NCBI GenBank assembly: GCA_009693985.1 | Contig: SHWE01000002.1 | Span: 1-64,000 of the forward strand | Source: Alphaproteobacteria bacterium | GTDB lineage: Bacteria; Pseudomonadota; Alphaproteobacteria; Micropepsales; Micropepsaceae | Direction of reading: 5' to 3' | Length of the DNA stretch: 64,000 nt | Shown here: positions 35,156 through 44,965 of the stretch, piece after piece | How positions within the stretch are numbered: position 1 is the first letter of the stretch | How the letters are laid out: each line of letters opens with the position of its first letter | Notes under the pieces: generated by a model | The model's input: the letters and a program-made list of their open reading frames with translations, nothing else | Databases searched by the model: none | What the model was told of the DNA's origin: nothing | Made by a program: the position numbers and the translations under genes

Positions 35156-36528
35156 ATGCCCATCGACCGAAGGCGTTTTTTCATCTGTTTCGCTGCTGTT
35201 TTGCCCGCCGCGACTTTGTCGCGCGCGGAAGCCGCGCCAGATCCCATATCCAATTTGGGACTGGATGCGGCCGCGTTCGGGCTTCGCCCCGGCAGCACCG
35301 ACGACCAGAGCCGGCTGGCGCAGCACGCCATCGATGAAGCCGCGCGGGCAGGGCGGCCTCTCGCGCTGGCGCCGGGAATCTATCGTGTCGGCAACCTCAA
35401 TCTTCCGTCCGGCGCGCAGCTTATGGGTGTGCGCGGCGCGACCAAGCTCGTGCTCGGTGACGGAGCCTCGCTGCTCTCAAGCCAATCGTCCTCCTATGTC
35501 ACGCTGTCGGGCCTCGTATTCGACGGCCAGCGCCGGGGCTTGCCGCAGGGGCGCGGGCTGCTGCATTTCGAAAACGCACGTGCCCTCAAGATTTCGGATT
35601 GCGACATCGTGGGCGCCGGGGGCAATGCGCTTCATTGCATCGCCAGCGCCGGCGAGATCATCGATTATCGCTTCGCCGACGCCGTCGATACCGCGATCCA
35701 TTCGCTGAACGCGCGCGGTCTTCTGATTGCGCGCAACACGATCGCCCGCGCCGGCAATAACGGCATCCAGGTCTGGCGTCAGGACGAAGGCGCCGACGGC
35801 ACCATCGTCTCCGACAACCGCATCGAGAACATCGCCAACCGCTCCGGCGGTTCCGGCCAGTACGGCAACGCCGTCAACGTCTTTCGCGCCGGCAATGTGA
35901 TCGTGCGCGGCAATCGCATCGCCAATTGCGCTTTCTCGGCGGTGCGCGGCAACGCCGCCTCCAACCTCCTTATCGAAAGCAATTCCATCTCGGACGCGCG
36001 CGAGGTCGCGCTCTACGCCGAATTCGGCTTCGAAGGCGCCGCCATCGTGGGCAATATCGTCGACGGTTCCGCCATCGGCGTCTCCGTCACCAATTTCAAT
36101 CATGGCGGACGGCTTGCCGCCGTGCGGGCAACATCATCCGCAATCTTCTGCCGCGGCGGCCCGCCGGCACCGATCCCAACGACGATGCCGGTATCGGCAT
36201 TTCGGTCGAGGCCGATACCGCCGTCACCGGCAACACGATCGAGAACGCGCCGACCGCCGGTATCGTGCTTGGCTATGGCGCCTATTTGCGCGACGTCGCC
36301 GCCGCCGGAAACGTGGTGCGCCGGGCCGGCATCGGCATCGGCGTATCGGTCAGTTCGGGCGCGGGGCCGGCGCTGATCGCCAACAACATGATTTCCGACG
36401 TCGTGCGTGGCGCCGTGATGGGCATGGACAGAAAGCGGATCGTCACCGGCGATCTGATGCAGAGTGGCGCGAAAGATTACCGGCACATCACATTGGCCGG
36501 AAACAATTTCCGCTCACGCCCGCTCTGA
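35156..36528 (+). pseudogene. TAT-exported right-handed beta-helix protein (TIGR03808-like), frameshifted
   Basis: The N-terminus MPIDRRRFFICFAAVLPAAT is a twin-arginine signal. The following 300 residues are beta-helix repeats (pectate-lyase-like: GNGIQVWRQ, GNVIVRGNRIANCAF, NLLIESNSIS). At about 36126 the frame shifts: GGRLAAVR continues as GNIIRNLLPRRPAGTDPND only in a second frame, which carries the rest to 36528. Restoring one G to the GGG run at 36126-36128 rejoins the halves, giving about 457 residues. The first frame alone would end at 36376 with an unrelated tail. A homopolymer error in assembly is as likely as a true mutation. Confidence 0.8.
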
Positions 36529-36532
36529 TAAT

Positions 36533-36604
36533 CCTCTCTCCCCTTGAGGGAGAGGGCGGCGCGCTGCGCACGTCAGTGCGCCAATAGCGCGCCGGGTGAG
36601 GGGT
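36533..36604. repeat. Palindromic repeat, CCTCTCCC/GGTGAGGGG type, copy 1
   Basis: A hairpin CTCTCCCCTTGAGGGAGAG is followed by a second palindromic core (GCGCGC...GCGCGC) and the end GGGTGAGGGGT. The same layout occurs at 61143-61217 inside another gene. Here the right half (36573-36604) encodes the last ten residues and stop of dusB on the reverse strand. Confidence 0.75.
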
Positions 36605-37625
36605 GCGCATTACTCCACAAAGCAACCAAACCAGACTCCACTTCCGCAGGGCTTTCCAAGCGACAGAGTTGCGATTTGGCGCTACGGCGCGCGTCGGCGC
36701 ATATCGGCCACGGCGCTTTCTCGATGTACCAGCCGAGATGTTTGCGGAAAATCTTCAACCCCAGCACGTCGCCATAGAAGCGCAGAGAGTCCCGCAAATG
36801 ATCGAGCGCAATGTCGAGACGCATCCGTAAGTTCGGTTCGGCGATATCCCCGTCCGTCTCCAATGCGCGGTCGATGGCGGATGCGATCCACGGCCGTCCA
36901 TAGGCGCCGCGTCCGATCATGATCGCATCGGCGCCCGATTGCGCCAGCGCCTCGCGCGCGGAATGTCCGTCGGTCACATCGCCATTGACGATGACGGGAA
37001 GGCGCGTGGCGGCCTTCACCGCCGCGACGCCGCGCCAATCGACGGCGCCATTGTAGAATTGCTGGCGTGTGCGCCCGTGAACGGTGATCGCCTTGGCGCC
37101 CGCTTCTTCCGCCCGCGCCGCAAGTTCGGGTGCGTTTTTCGTCGCATCGTCCCAGCCGAGCCGCATCTTCACCGTGACGGGGCGGGGCGTTGCCGCAACC
37201 GCCGCTTCGATCAACTGAATTGCGTGGTCGAGATCGCGCATCAGCGCCGAGCCCGACGCCGCACCGGTCACTTCCTTGCACGGACAGCCCATATTGATGT
37301 CGATGATGTCGGCGCCGGCCGCCGTCGCCATCGCGGCGCCCTTGGCGATCCAATGGGCCTCGCGCCCGACAAGCTGGATGATCGTCAGCGGCAGCCCGTC
37401 GCCGACGGCGGCGCGGCGCACCACATCGGGTCGCCCGGCCGCGAAACTGTCGCACGCCACCATCTCCGTCGCGACATAGGGCGCGCCGAGTTTCGAGGCC
37501 ACGCGGCGGAAGGGCAGGTCGGATACGCCCGTCATCGGCGCGGTCAGGACGCGGCCGGGAATATGCACATCGCCGATATGAAAGCCGACACTCGGAAGGG
37601 TGGAACGCGAGACCATCGTCCACAT
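36573..37625 (-). CDS. dusB: tRNA-dihydrouridine synthase (DusB-like)
   Basis: 350 residues. A flavoenzyme that reduces uridines in tRNA. Motifs: LTAPMTGVSDLPFRRVA, MVACDSFAAG, DINMGCPCKEVTG with catalytic Cys116, KMRLGWDD, ITVHGRTRQQFYNG and GRGAYGRPW. The C-terminal HPSPGALLAH is encoded by a palindromic repeat rather than by a conserved end, so the native terminus was probably replaced. ATG 37616 (MVSRST) is an alternative start. Confidence 0.92.
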   Translation of the reverse strand: MWTMVSRSTLPSVGFHIGDVHIPGRVLTAPMTGVSDLPFRRVASKLGAPYVATEMVACDSFAAGRPDVVRRAAVGDGLPLTIIQLVGREAHWIAKGAAMATAAGADIIDINMGCPCKEVTGAASGSALMRDLDHAIQLIEAAVAATPRPVTVKMRLGWDDATKNAPELAARAEEAGAKAITVHGRTRQQFYNGAVDWRGVAAVKAATRLPVIVNGDVTDGHSAREALAQSGADAIMIGRGAYGRPWIASAIDRALETDGDIAEPNLRMRLDIALDHLRDSLRFYGDVLGLKIFRKHLGWYIEKAPWPICADARRSAKSQLCRLESPAEVESGLVALWSNAHPSPGALLAH

Positions 37626-37687
37626 CTATCGTAACGGAACGGCCAAGGGTAGGGTCGCGCAGTTCCACTAGGTCGGAAGGACACGAG

Positions 37688-38212
37688 ATGGCGGAATTAT
37701 CGCCGGCGCAGCAAGCGATGGTCGACCTGTTCCAAAGCCATGTGGCTGCGGAAATTGCCGGCGATCTCGATACGACAATGGCGACGATGTCCGCCAATCC
37801 CCATCTCAATAATGTTCCGACACTGGTCGGTGGCATCGGCCACGACGGCGTGCGCGCTTTCTACCGGGATCATCTCATCGGCAAGTTCTTTCCGCCGGAT
37901 GCGACGATGACGAATGTGTCGCGCACCGTGGGAGATAATTCGGTGGCCGATGAGTTGGTGGCCTCCTTCACCCATACGATTGCGATGGATTGGCTGTTGC
38001 CCGGCGTGCCGGCGACGGGAAAGCCCGTCGAGATAGCCATCGTTGTCATCGTCGGTTTTAGGGACGGAAAAATCTCGCACGAGCACATCTACTGGGATCA
38101 GGCTGCGGTGCTGGTGCAAGTCGGTTTGCTCGATCCCACCGGCCTGCCGGTGACCGGCGCCGAGGGCGCCCGCAAGGTCCTCGATCCCAAACTGCCGCCG
38201 CGCCGGATGTAG
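37688..38212 (+). CDS. SnoaL-like/NTF2-fold protein
   Basis: 174 residues of the SnoaL-like polyketide-cyclase/nuclear transport factor 2 fold. Typical parts are FQSHVAAEIAGDLDTTMATM, GIGHDGVRAFYRDHLIGKFFP and IVGFRDGKISHEHIYWDQAAVLVQVGLLD. Relatives are described as ester cyclases or proteins of unknown function; the HEHIYWDQ stretch may line the pocket. No neighbours suggest a pathway. It is divergent from dusB with 62 bp between starts. Confidence 0.82.
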   Translation: MAELSPAQQAMVDLFQSHVAAEIAGDLDTTMATMSANPHLNNVPTLVGGIGHDGVRAFYRDHLIGKFFPPDATMTNVSRTVGDNSVADELVASFTHTIAMDWLLPGVPATGKPVEIAIVVIVGFRDGKISHEHIYWDQAAVLVQVGLLDPTGLPVTGAEGARKVLDPKLPPRRM

Positions 38213-38348
38213 TTCCGAAACCATCGCGCCGCGCGGCTGCATGAGCATTGCCAAGCAGTAATGGTCCAGCGCTGTTTAACGTCTGGCCGGGCGCGGGAAA
38301 TCCCTATATGACCAAATGTAACATTATCCTCGTTCAAAACCGGACCTT

Positions 38349-39581
38349 ATGACGTCGTCCTCTACACCTGCCGCCAAGAGCAGCGTTTGGTTCGTGCTGA
38401 TCGCCGTGTTCATCGACATGGTGGGCGTCGGCATCGCCATTCCCGTGCTGCCCGTTCTGATCGGCGAGTACACCGAAAACCGCGAGCTGCAAGCCTATTG
38501 GAACATGGGCCTGTCGGTCGCCTATGGCGGGATGCAGTTCCTCTGCGCGCCGATGCTGGGGGCGCTGTCCGACCGCTTCGGCCGCCGGCCGGTGCTGATC
38601 GTGGCGATCCTTGGCCTTGGCCTTCATTACGCGATCATCGCGGTGGCGCCCTCGCTCGCCATCATGCTGCTGGCGCGCATCGTCGGCGGCGTCACGGGTG
38701 CGAGCTTCTCCGTCGCCAATGCTTATCTCGCCGACATCTCTTCGCCCGCGGACCGCGCGCGCAATTTCGGGCTCGTCGGCGCCACCTTCGGGCTCGGCTT
38801 CATCTGCGGTCCGATGATCGGGGGATTGCTCGGCGGCATCGACCTTCATCTGCCGTTCTATGTCGCGGCCGGGATTTCGCTCCTCAACGCCGTCTACGGC
38901 TATTTCGTCGTGCCGGAATCGCTGCCGCGCGAACGCCGCACCGCATTCTCGTTTCACAAGGCCAATCCGTTCCGCGCGCTGGCCGCGCTCATCCAGCATC
39001 ACGCGGTCGGCTCGCTCGTCGTCGTCTATGCGTTTTTTATGATCGCCCATATGACGATGATCCAGAGCTGGGTTCTGGCGATGCATTTCCGCTTCAACTG
39101 GGGCACGTTCGAGAACGGCCTGTTGCTGTTCTGCGTCGGCCTGATGTCCGCCATCGTGCAGGGCGGCCTGCTCGGGCGGCTGGTCAAATATTTCGGCGAA
39201 GAGAAGCTGGTGCTGCTGGCGGTCGGCGGCAATGTCTTCGTGCAGACGCTTTACGGCATGGCGCCGTTCGGCTGGATGATGTTCCCGATCCTCGTGCTCA
39301 GCTTCTTCACCTTTACGGCGGGGCCTTCGATCCAGAGCGCCGTGTCGAAATCGACGCCGCCGACGGAGCAGGGCATCACTATGGGCGCGATGCAATCGAT
39401 CGCCGCGCTTGCCGCTGTGCTGGGGCCCGCCATCGGCAATTCGCTGCTGGCGCAAGTGGCCGAGCTTCCGGCCGGCGATTGGCGCGCCGGGGCCAATTTC
39501 TATTTCTGCGCGGCGCTGAATCTTCTGGCCTTCGTGCTTGCCTGGCGCAGATTGGCGCGGCCCGCACCCGCATCCCCCTAG
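38349..39581 (+). CDS. MFS transporter, TCR/Tet-like drug:proton antiporter
   Basis: 410 residues with 12 predicted membrane helices. The antiporter motif A appears as GALSDRFGRRPVLI (about 72-85), and helix 1 has VLIAVFIDMVGVGIAIPVLPVL, close to the TetA(A/B) family. The substrate is unknown; resistance to tetracycline should not be assumed, since such chromosomal homologues are common. It ends one base before the TMEM165-family gene, which is probably co-transcribed. Confidence 0.9.
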   Translation: MTSSSTPAAKSSVWFVLIAVFIDMVGVGIAIPVLPVLIGEYTENRELQAYWNMGLSVAYGGMQFLCAPMLGALSDRFGRRPVLIVAILGLGLHYAIIAVAPSLAIMLLARIVGGVTGASFSVANAYLADISSPADRARNFGLVGATFGLGFICGPMIGGLLGGIDLHLPFYVAAGISLLNAVYGYFVVPESLPRERRTAFSFHKANPFRALAALIQHHAVGSLVVVYAFFMIAHMTMIQSWVLAMHFRFNWGTFENGLLLFCVGLMSAIVQGGLLGRLVKYFGEEKLVLLAVGGNVFVQTLYGMAPFGWMMFPILVLSFFTFTAGPSIQSAVSKSTPPTEQGITMGAMQSIAALAAVLGPAIGNSLLAQVAELPAGDWRAGANFYFCAALNLLAFVLAWRRLARPAPASP

Positions 39582-40163
39582 ATGGAAGCGTTTCTCATTT
39601 CCGCCGGGATCGCCGCTCTCGCCGAGCTTGGCGACAAGTCGCAATTGCTGGCCATCCTGCTGGCGGCGAGGTTTCGCGCGCCCCTCGCAATCATAGCCGG
39701 CATAGCGCTCGCCTCCGCCGTCAATAATGGTTTGGCCGCGACGCTCGGCGAGTTCGCCGGCGAATGGTTCACGCCCGATCATTTGCGGATCGTCCTCGCG
39801 CTATCCTTCATCGCGATGGCGGTATGGATGATGGTGCCCGAACGCGACAGCGGCGACAGCCCCAGGATGATGGATCGCCTGGGCGCGTTCGGGGCCTCCG
39901 CGATTTCGTTCTTCCTGATCGAGATGGGCGACAAGACGCAAATAGCGGCGGTGGCGCTCGCCGCCCACTATCAGAGCATTGCAGCCGTCGCCGCCGGGAC
40001 CACGCTCGGCATGATGATCGCCGACGTGCCGGCGATTTATCTCGGCGAAATCGCGACGCGGAAAATCCCGTTGCGCATGGTGCGCGCCGCCGCGGCGGTT
40101 CTCTTCCTGCTTCTGGCGCTTCTGGCGCTGATGGATTATTTCCGGCGCTTCCTCTACGCGTGA
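39582..40163 (+). CDS. TMEM165/GDT1 family cation exporter (UPF0016)
   Basis: 193 residues, six membrane helices in two homologous halves. Each half has the family motif: AELGDKSQLLA near residues 12-22 and EMGDKTQIAA near 109-118. Members exchange Mn2+ or Ca2+ for protons across membranes; Mn2+ export is the likeliest role in bacteria, by homology. It directly follows the MFS gene. Its stop lies nine bases from the convergent rnd stop. Confidence 0.9.
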   Translation: MEAFLISAGIAALAELGDKSQLLAILLAARFRAPLAIIAGIALASAVNNGLAATLGEFAGEWFTPDHLRIVLALSFIAMAVWMMVPERDSGDSPRMMDRLGAFGASAISFFLIEMGDKTQIAAVALAAHYQSIAAVAAGTTLGMMIADVPAIYLGEIATRKIPLRMVRAAAAVLFLLLALLALMDYFRRFLYA

Positions 40164-40171
40164 GGCCGGTC

Positions 40172-41368
40172 TTACGCGTGAGGTTTCGCCAGCACCTTGA
40201 CGCGCGCCTTCTTCTCGACGCCGGTCTCGATCACGACCGCCTCGCCATGTTCGAGCGAGATGGCAAGCCGCCCCTCGCGCAACGCGACCGCATCATTGCC
40301 GAACACATCCGCGCGCCAGCCGGACAGCGCCGGTATGTCCTCATCATCGCCCGAGGCCAGACGTTCGAGCTCATTGGCATTGGCGACGAGACGCGGCGCG
40401 ACGCGGTATTGGTTGGCGCGCAGGCGCAGCAGCGTCTTCAACAGATCGAGGGCGGCCGGCGATGGTTCGGAACCGCGCCGCCGCTCGGGAATGTGCATGC
40501 CTTCGGGCGGCGGGTTTTCCAGCGCGTCCTTGACGATCTGAACCAGCGCCTTGCCGCCGCGCGAATTGGCGAAGCCGTTGGGAATGCCGCGGATCTCGCC
40601 GAACGCTTCCGGGCTTGCCGGCGGGTGCGAGGCGATTTCCAGCAACGCCTCGTCCTTCAGCACGCGGTTGCGCGGCACGTCGCGGCTCTGCGCCTCGCGC
40701 TCGCGCCAGGCGGCAACGCCCGCCAGCACCGCGAGGAAGCGTCTATTGGTCGAGCGCGCCTTCAGCCGTTTCCAGGCGTCTTCCGGCTCCAGCGCGTAGG
40801 CGGCCGGGTCCGAGAGGGCGGCGTCTTCTTCCTCCACCCATTTCGCGCGGCCCGTCTTCTCCAGCTCTTTCGCCAGCGTCTGATAGACGATGCGCAAATG
40901 CGTCACGTCCGCCAGCGCATATTCCAATTGCCGCTTGGACAGCGGCCGGCGGCTCCAATCGGTGAAGCGCGCGGACTTGTCGATGTCGGCCTTGGCGATG
41001 CGGCGCACCAGCGTCTCGTAGGAGGCGGCCTCGCCGAAGCCGCACACCATGGCGGCGATCTGGGTATCGAACAGGGGCTTGGGGATCACGCCGCCCTGGT
41101 GATGGAAGATTTCGATGTCCTGGCGCGCCGCGTGGAACACTTTGACGACGTTCTTGGCCGCCAGCAGTTTGTGGAAGGGCGTCAGGTCGATATCGGGCGC
41201 CAGCGGGTCGATGATGGCCTCGACCTCGGGCCCGGCCGCCTGGATCAGGCAGAGCTTGGGCCAATAGGTCGAATCGCGCATGAACTCGGTGTCCAGGGCG
41301 ACGAACGGGCCCTTCTCGAGCTCGGCGCAAAGCGCCTTCAACTCTCCTGTCTCAGTGACGATCCGCAT
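40172..41368 (-). CDS. rnd: Ribonuclease D
   Basis: 398 residues. A 3'-5' exonuclease of tRNA maturation. The DEDD residues are in FVALDTEFMRDSTYWP, FHAARQDIEIF and LEYALADVTHL. An HRDC domain follows (about 210-290, RFLAVLAGVAAWREREAQ) and a less conserved second one. ATG 41368 is chosen (MRIVTETGEL); the upstream open frame has no similarity. It is divergent from aspS across 170 bp that contain only a short palindromic CCCCCTTTGGAGGGGG. Confidence 0.93.
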   Translation of the reverse strand: MRIVTETGELKALCAELEKGPFVALDTEFMRDSTYWPKLCLIQAAGPEVEAIIDPLAPDIDLTPFHKLLAAKNVVKVFHAARQDIEIFHHQGGVIPKPLFDTQIAAMVCGFGEAASYETLVRRIAKADIDKSARFTDWSRRPLSKRQLEYALADVTHLRIVYQTLAKELEKTGRAKWVEEEDAALSDPAAYALEPEDAWKRLKARSTNRRFLAVLAGVAAWREREAQSRDVPRNRVLKDEALLEIASHPPASPEAFGEIRGIPNGFANSRGGKALVQIVKDALENPPPEGMHIPERRRGSEPSPAALDLLKTLLRLRANQYRVAPRLVANANELERLASGDDEDIPALSGWRADVFGNDAVALREGRLAISLEHGEAVVIETGVEKKARVKVLAKPHA

Positions 41369-41538
41369 GGGGCGGGTCTTAGCGGATTCGAACCAAGCTG
41401 TCCCCCCTTTGGAGGGGGATTTCCGCCGTTCCCCCAAAAACTTACCCTTTATGGCCCGGACGCGCGGCAGCCTGGCTAGGCCTTGACTTCCTTCCCCCCG
41501 CTTTCCACAAACGCCGGCCCGACCGAGACCTTCGACTC

Positions 41539-43344
41539 ATGCATGTCTACCGGACCCATAATTGCGGTGAATTGCGCTCAACCCATGTGGGAACAAGGGC
41601 GCGGCTGTCCGGCTGGGTGCACCGGGCGCGCGATCATGGCGGGCTCCTGTTCATAGACTTGCGCGATCATTACGGCATCACCCAATGCGTCATCGAACCC
41701 GACAGCCCGGCCTTCGCGGCCGCCGCCGAGGCGCGGTCGGAATGGGTGCTGACCCTGACGGGCCCCGTGGTGCCGCGCGTCGGCGACACGGTGAATCCTA
41801 ATTTGCCGACGGGCGAAGTCGAGCTTCGCATCGACGAGGTGACGATCCAGTCACGCGCCGAGGAATTGCCGCTGCCGGTGTTCGGCGATCTCGATTATCC
41901 CGAAGAGACGCGGCTGCGCTACCGCTTCCTGGATTTGCGCCGCGAACGGCTGCACCGGCACATCGTGCTGCGCTCCGAGGTCGTGCAATCCATCCGCAGG
42001 CGGATGGTCGCGCAAGGCTTCACCGAATTCCAGACGCCGATCCTGACTGCGTCCTCGCCCGAAGGTGCGCGCGACTTCCTGGTGCCGTCGCGGGTGCATC
42101 CGGGAAAGTTCTACGCCCTGCCGCAGGCGCCGCAGCAATTCAAGCAGCTCATCATGGTGGCGGGCTTCGACCGCTATTTCCAGATCGCGCCCTGTTTCCG
42201 CGACGAGGATGGGCGCGCCGACCGCTCGCCCGGCGAGTTCTACCAGCTCGATTTCGAGATGAGCTTCGTCACGCAGGAAGACGTGTTTGCGGCGATAGAG
42301 CCGGTGCTGCACGGCGTGTTCGAGGAATTCGCGGCCGCGCGGACCGTTTCCAAAATGCCGTTCCCGCGCATTCCCTACAAAGAAGCGATGATGATCTACG
42401 GCTCGGACAAGCCGGATCTTCGCAATCCGCTGCTGATCGCCGACGTGAAGGATATTTTCGACGGCGACGACGTCTCGTTCAAAGCCTTCAAGGGCAAGGA
42501 GGCGGTGCGCGCCATTCCGGCGCCCGGTGCGTCGGCGCAGCCGCGTTCGTGGTTCGACAAATTGAACGACTGGGCGCGCGGCGAAGGCTCGGCGGGCCTC
42601 GGTTACATCGTTCTGGAAGAAGAGAACGGGGTTGTCGTCGGCAAAGGCCCGATCGCGAAGTTCATTCCGCCTGAAGCGATCCGGAAAATCGCGACGCGGG
42701 CCGCGTGCAAAGCAGGGGACGCCGTGTTCTTCACCGCCGACAAGGAGGCGCGGGCGGCCTCGCTGGCCGGCCAGGCGCGGATCAGGATCGGCAATGAATT
42801 GGGCCTGACAAAGACGGGCGTGTTCGAATTCTGCTGGATCGTCGACTTCCCGATGTATGAGTGGAATGAGGACGAGAAGCGGATCGACTTCTCGCACAAC
42901 CCGTTCTCGATGCCGAATTTCGACCGCGAGAAGTTCCTCGCGCTGAGCGCGAGCGACCGCGAGACCATCCTCGGCATGACCGCCTTCCAATACGACATCG
43001 TCTGCAACGGCGTGGAATTGTCGTCGGGCGCCATCCGCAACCACCGCCCCGACGTGATGCTGAAAGCGTTCGAGATCGCGGGCTATGCGCGAGAGGAAAC
43101 GGAAAGCCGCTTCGGCGGCATGTTGAACGCGTTCCGCTACGGCGCGCCGCCCCATGGCGGTTCTGCGCCGGGCATCGACCGCATCGTCATGCTGCTCGCC
43201 GACGTGCAGAATTTGCGCGAGGTGACGATGTTCCCGATGAACCAGCAGGCGCAGGATCTGATGATGGGCTCGCCGTCGGAAGTCTCGGCCAAGCAGCTGC
43301 GCGAGCTCCACATCCGCGTCGTCCCGCCGGAGCCGAAAGCCTAA
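41539..43344 (+). CDS. aspS: Aspartyl-tRNA synthetase
   Basis: 601 residues, bacterial type with the extra GAD domain (about 285-420). Class II motifs: the anticodon-binding OB fold begins [24 protein letters not shown], motif 2 is [24 protein letters not shown], and motif 3 is [12 protein letters not shown] near the C-terminus. Whether it is discriminating (Asp only) or charges tRNA-Asn as well cannot be told by eye. It is convergent with the MetE-like copy 2, with four bases of stop overlap. Confidence 0.95.
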   Translation: MHVYRTHNCGELRSTHVGTRARLSGWVHRARDHGGLLFIDLRDHYGITQCVIEPDSPAFAAAAEARSEWVLTLTGPVVPRVGDTVNPNLPTGEVELRIDEVTIQSRAEELPLPVFGDLDYPEETRLRYRFLDLRRERLHRHIVLRSEVVQSIRRRMVAQGFTEFQTPILTASSPEGARDFLVPSRVHPGKFYALPQAPQQFKQLIMVAGFDRYFQIAPCFRDEDGRADRSPGEFYQLDFEMSFVTQEDVFAAIEPVLHGVFEEFAAARTVSKMPFPRIPYKEAMMIYGSDKPDLRNPLLIADVKDIFDGDDVSFKAFKGKEAVRAIPAPGASAQPRSWFDKLNDWARGEGSAGLGYIVLEEENGVVVGKGPIAKFIPPEAIRKIATRAACKAGDAVFFTADKEARAASLAGQARIRIGNELGLTKTGVFEFCWIVDFPMYEWNEDEKRIDFSHNPFSMPNFDREKFLALSASDRETILGMTAFQYDIVCNGVELSSGAIRNHRPDVMLKAFEIAGYAREETESRFGGMLNAFRYGAPPHGGSAPGIDRIVMLLADVQNLREVTMFPMNQQAQDLMMGSPSEVSAKQLRELHIRVVPPEPKA

Positions 43345-44456
43345 ACAGCGCTGCCCCAGATATCGTTGGCGGTTTCGACGATCAGCGCGAGTTTACGCTT
43401 CTCGACATCCTCGGTGATTTTGTTGCCATGATGGGTGCTGGCGAAGCCGCATTGCGGCGACAGGCATAAATTTTCCAAGGGAAAGAATTTCTCCGCTTCG
43501 TCGATGCGCCGCTTCAACTGATCCTTGGACTCGATCTCCGCCCGCTTGGAGCTGACGATGCCGAGCACGACCTTCTTGTCTTTGGCGATATATTTCAGCG
43601 GCTCGAAGCCGCCCGAGCGGTCGCTGTCATATTCCAGGAAATAGCCGTCGACATCGGGCTGATTGAAGACGGCGCCCGCCACGCGGTCATAACCGCCTTC
43701 GGCCATCCACATGCTTTGGAAATTGCCCCGGCAGGTATGCACCGTGACGATCATGGAGTCGGGCGCGCCGGCGGCGATGTCGTTCACGATTTTCGCATAA
43801 TCGCGCGTCACCTGGTCGGGATCGAGCCCGTCCTGGCGGATGCGCTCTCGGATCGTGGCGTCGCACAGGAAAGCGAAGGAAATCTCGTCGAGCTGCAAAT
43901 AGGTGCACCCCGCCGCCGCCAGATCGCGCATCTCCTCATGAAAGGCGCGTACAAGATCGCGCCAGAATTCGGCGATGTCGGGATAGGCCGTCTCAGCTAC
44001 CGTCTTGCGTCCGCCGCGCATGTGGATCCAGGTGGGCGAGGGGATACAGACCTTCGGCGTACGCTTGGTCGCGGCTTTGAGGAAATTGAACGAATCCAGC
44101 ATCACCGGTTTGTTGCGCTTGATCTTGCTCGTGACCGTCAGCATCGAACGGGTTTCGCCACTCTCGCCGCCGTCGCCTTTGAAGGCGAGCGCATAGCTGG
44201 TGTTGGTCGGAACGATGCCTTCGAAACCCGTCAGAAAATCGACGAGATAATGGCCGCGGCGGAACTCACCATCGGTGATGGCGTGCAGCCCCGCGGATTC
44301 CTGCAAGGCGACGGCGTCGCGAATGGCCCTGTCTTCGACGGTGCGCAAATCGTCGGCGCTAATCTCGCCCTTGGCCCGGCGATCGCGCGCCTCATGCAGC
44401 GCTGCCGGCCGGAGCAGGCTTCCGACGTGATCGGCGCGAAACGGCGGCTTCGCCAT
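43341..44456 (-). CDS. Cobalamin-independent methionine synthase-like protein (MetE C-terminal domain type), copy 2
   Basis: 371 residues, paralogue of the gene at 10592-11695. Shared features include [32 protein letters not shown] (His, Cys), [16 protein letters not shown] (Glu) and [15 protein letters not shown] (Cys), the probable zinc ligands. ATG 44456 is chosen; it lies 16 bp after the atpF stop, in a tandem 17-bp duplication, so it may be transcribed with the F0 operon. The substrate is unknown, since the N-terminal half of MetE is missing. Confidence 0.85.
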   Translation of the reverse strand: MAKPPFRADHVGSLLRPAALHEARDRRAKGEISADDLRTVEDRAIRDAVALQESAGLHAITDGEFRRGHYLVDFLTGFEGIVPTNTSYALAFKGDGGESGETRSMLTVTSKIKRNKPVMLDSFNFLKAATKRTPKVCIPSPTWIHMRGGRKTVAETAYPDIAEFWRDLVRAFHEEMRDLAAAGCTYLQLDEISFAFLCDATIRERIRQDGLDPDQVTRDYAKIVNDIAAGAPDSMIVTVHTCRGNFQSMWMAEGGYDRVAGAVFNQPDVDGYFLEYDSDRSGGFEPLKYIAKDKKVVLGIVSSKRAEIESKDQLKRRIDEAEKFFPLENLCLSPQCGFASTHHGNKITEDVEKRKLALIVETANDIWGSAV

Positions 44457-44485
44457 CAATTCAACTTGGCCATCAATTCAGCTTG
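44452..44485. repeat. Tandem 17-bp duplication at the atpF/MetE-like junction
   Basis: GCCATCAATTCAACTTG (44452-44468) is followed directly by GCCATCAATTCAGCTTG (44469-44485), one mismatch. On the coding strand each unit contains the atpF end AAG-TTG/CTG-AAT-TGA and an ATG, so the duplication has created a spare ATG-GCC-AAG mini-frame between the genes. Confidence 0.8.
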
Positions 44486-44964
44486 GAGGGAATTTCCTCT
44501 ATTGCGCGCTTTAGCAGATCAGCCGACCTCTTGTCATCCAACCGTGACGCGATGAGCTTTTCGGCGGCCGCGACAGCCGCATCGGCGGCGAGCGCGCGTA
44601 TTTCGGCGACCGCTTGCGCTTCGGCCTGGGCGATCTTTTCTTCGGCCTGTTTGCCGCGCCGCTCGATCTGGTTGCGGATCGTCACTTGCGCTTCGGCGGC
44701 GAAGCGCTCGGCCTCGGCTTTCGCTTCGGAGACGATGGTGGAAGCTTCCTGTTCGGCCGCCGCGTGTTTCTTCTTATATTCGGCGAGCAGGCTTGCCGCC
44801 TCTTCGCGAAGACGCCGCGCGTCCGCCAACTCCTTGGAGATGGCGGCGGCGCGCGCATCGAGCGCGGAAGCAATCATCTTCGGCACCTTCTGCCACAGCA
44901 AGATGGCGAAGAAGAGCAGCGTGCCGACGCCTACCCAGAGTTCGGGATCGCGCAACAATTCCAT
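44473..44964 (-). CDS. atpF: F0F1 ATP synthase subunit b
   Basis: 163 residues: one N-terminal membrane helix (WVGVGTLLFFAILLW) and a long charged coiled coil (ALDARAAAISKELADARRLREEA onward). Subunit b with b' forms the peripheral stalk linking F0 to F1. It follows the b' gene by one base. The C-terminus falls in a 17-bp tandem duplication. F1 genes are not nearby, as is usual for Alphaproteobacteria. Confidence 0.95.
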   Translation of the reverse strand: MELLRDPELWVGVGTLLFFAILLWQKVPKMIASALDARAAAISKELADARRLREEAASLLAEYKKKHAAAEQEASTIVSEAKAEAERFAAEAQVTIRNQIERRGKQAEEKIAQAEAQAVAEIRALAADAAVAAAEKLIASRLDDKRSADLLKRAIEEIPSKLN

Positions 44965-44965
44965 C

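Noticed and set aside
38349-39581. Tetracycline resistance gene
   Set aside because: The MFS protein is TetA-like in motifs, but it sits in a core region without mobile elements and chromosomal homologues usually have other substrates.
41851-43311. 486-codon open frame opposite aspS, and similar long frames opposite smc and the lytic transglycosylase
   Set aside because: All mirror well-conserved genes and have no start context or domain of their own.
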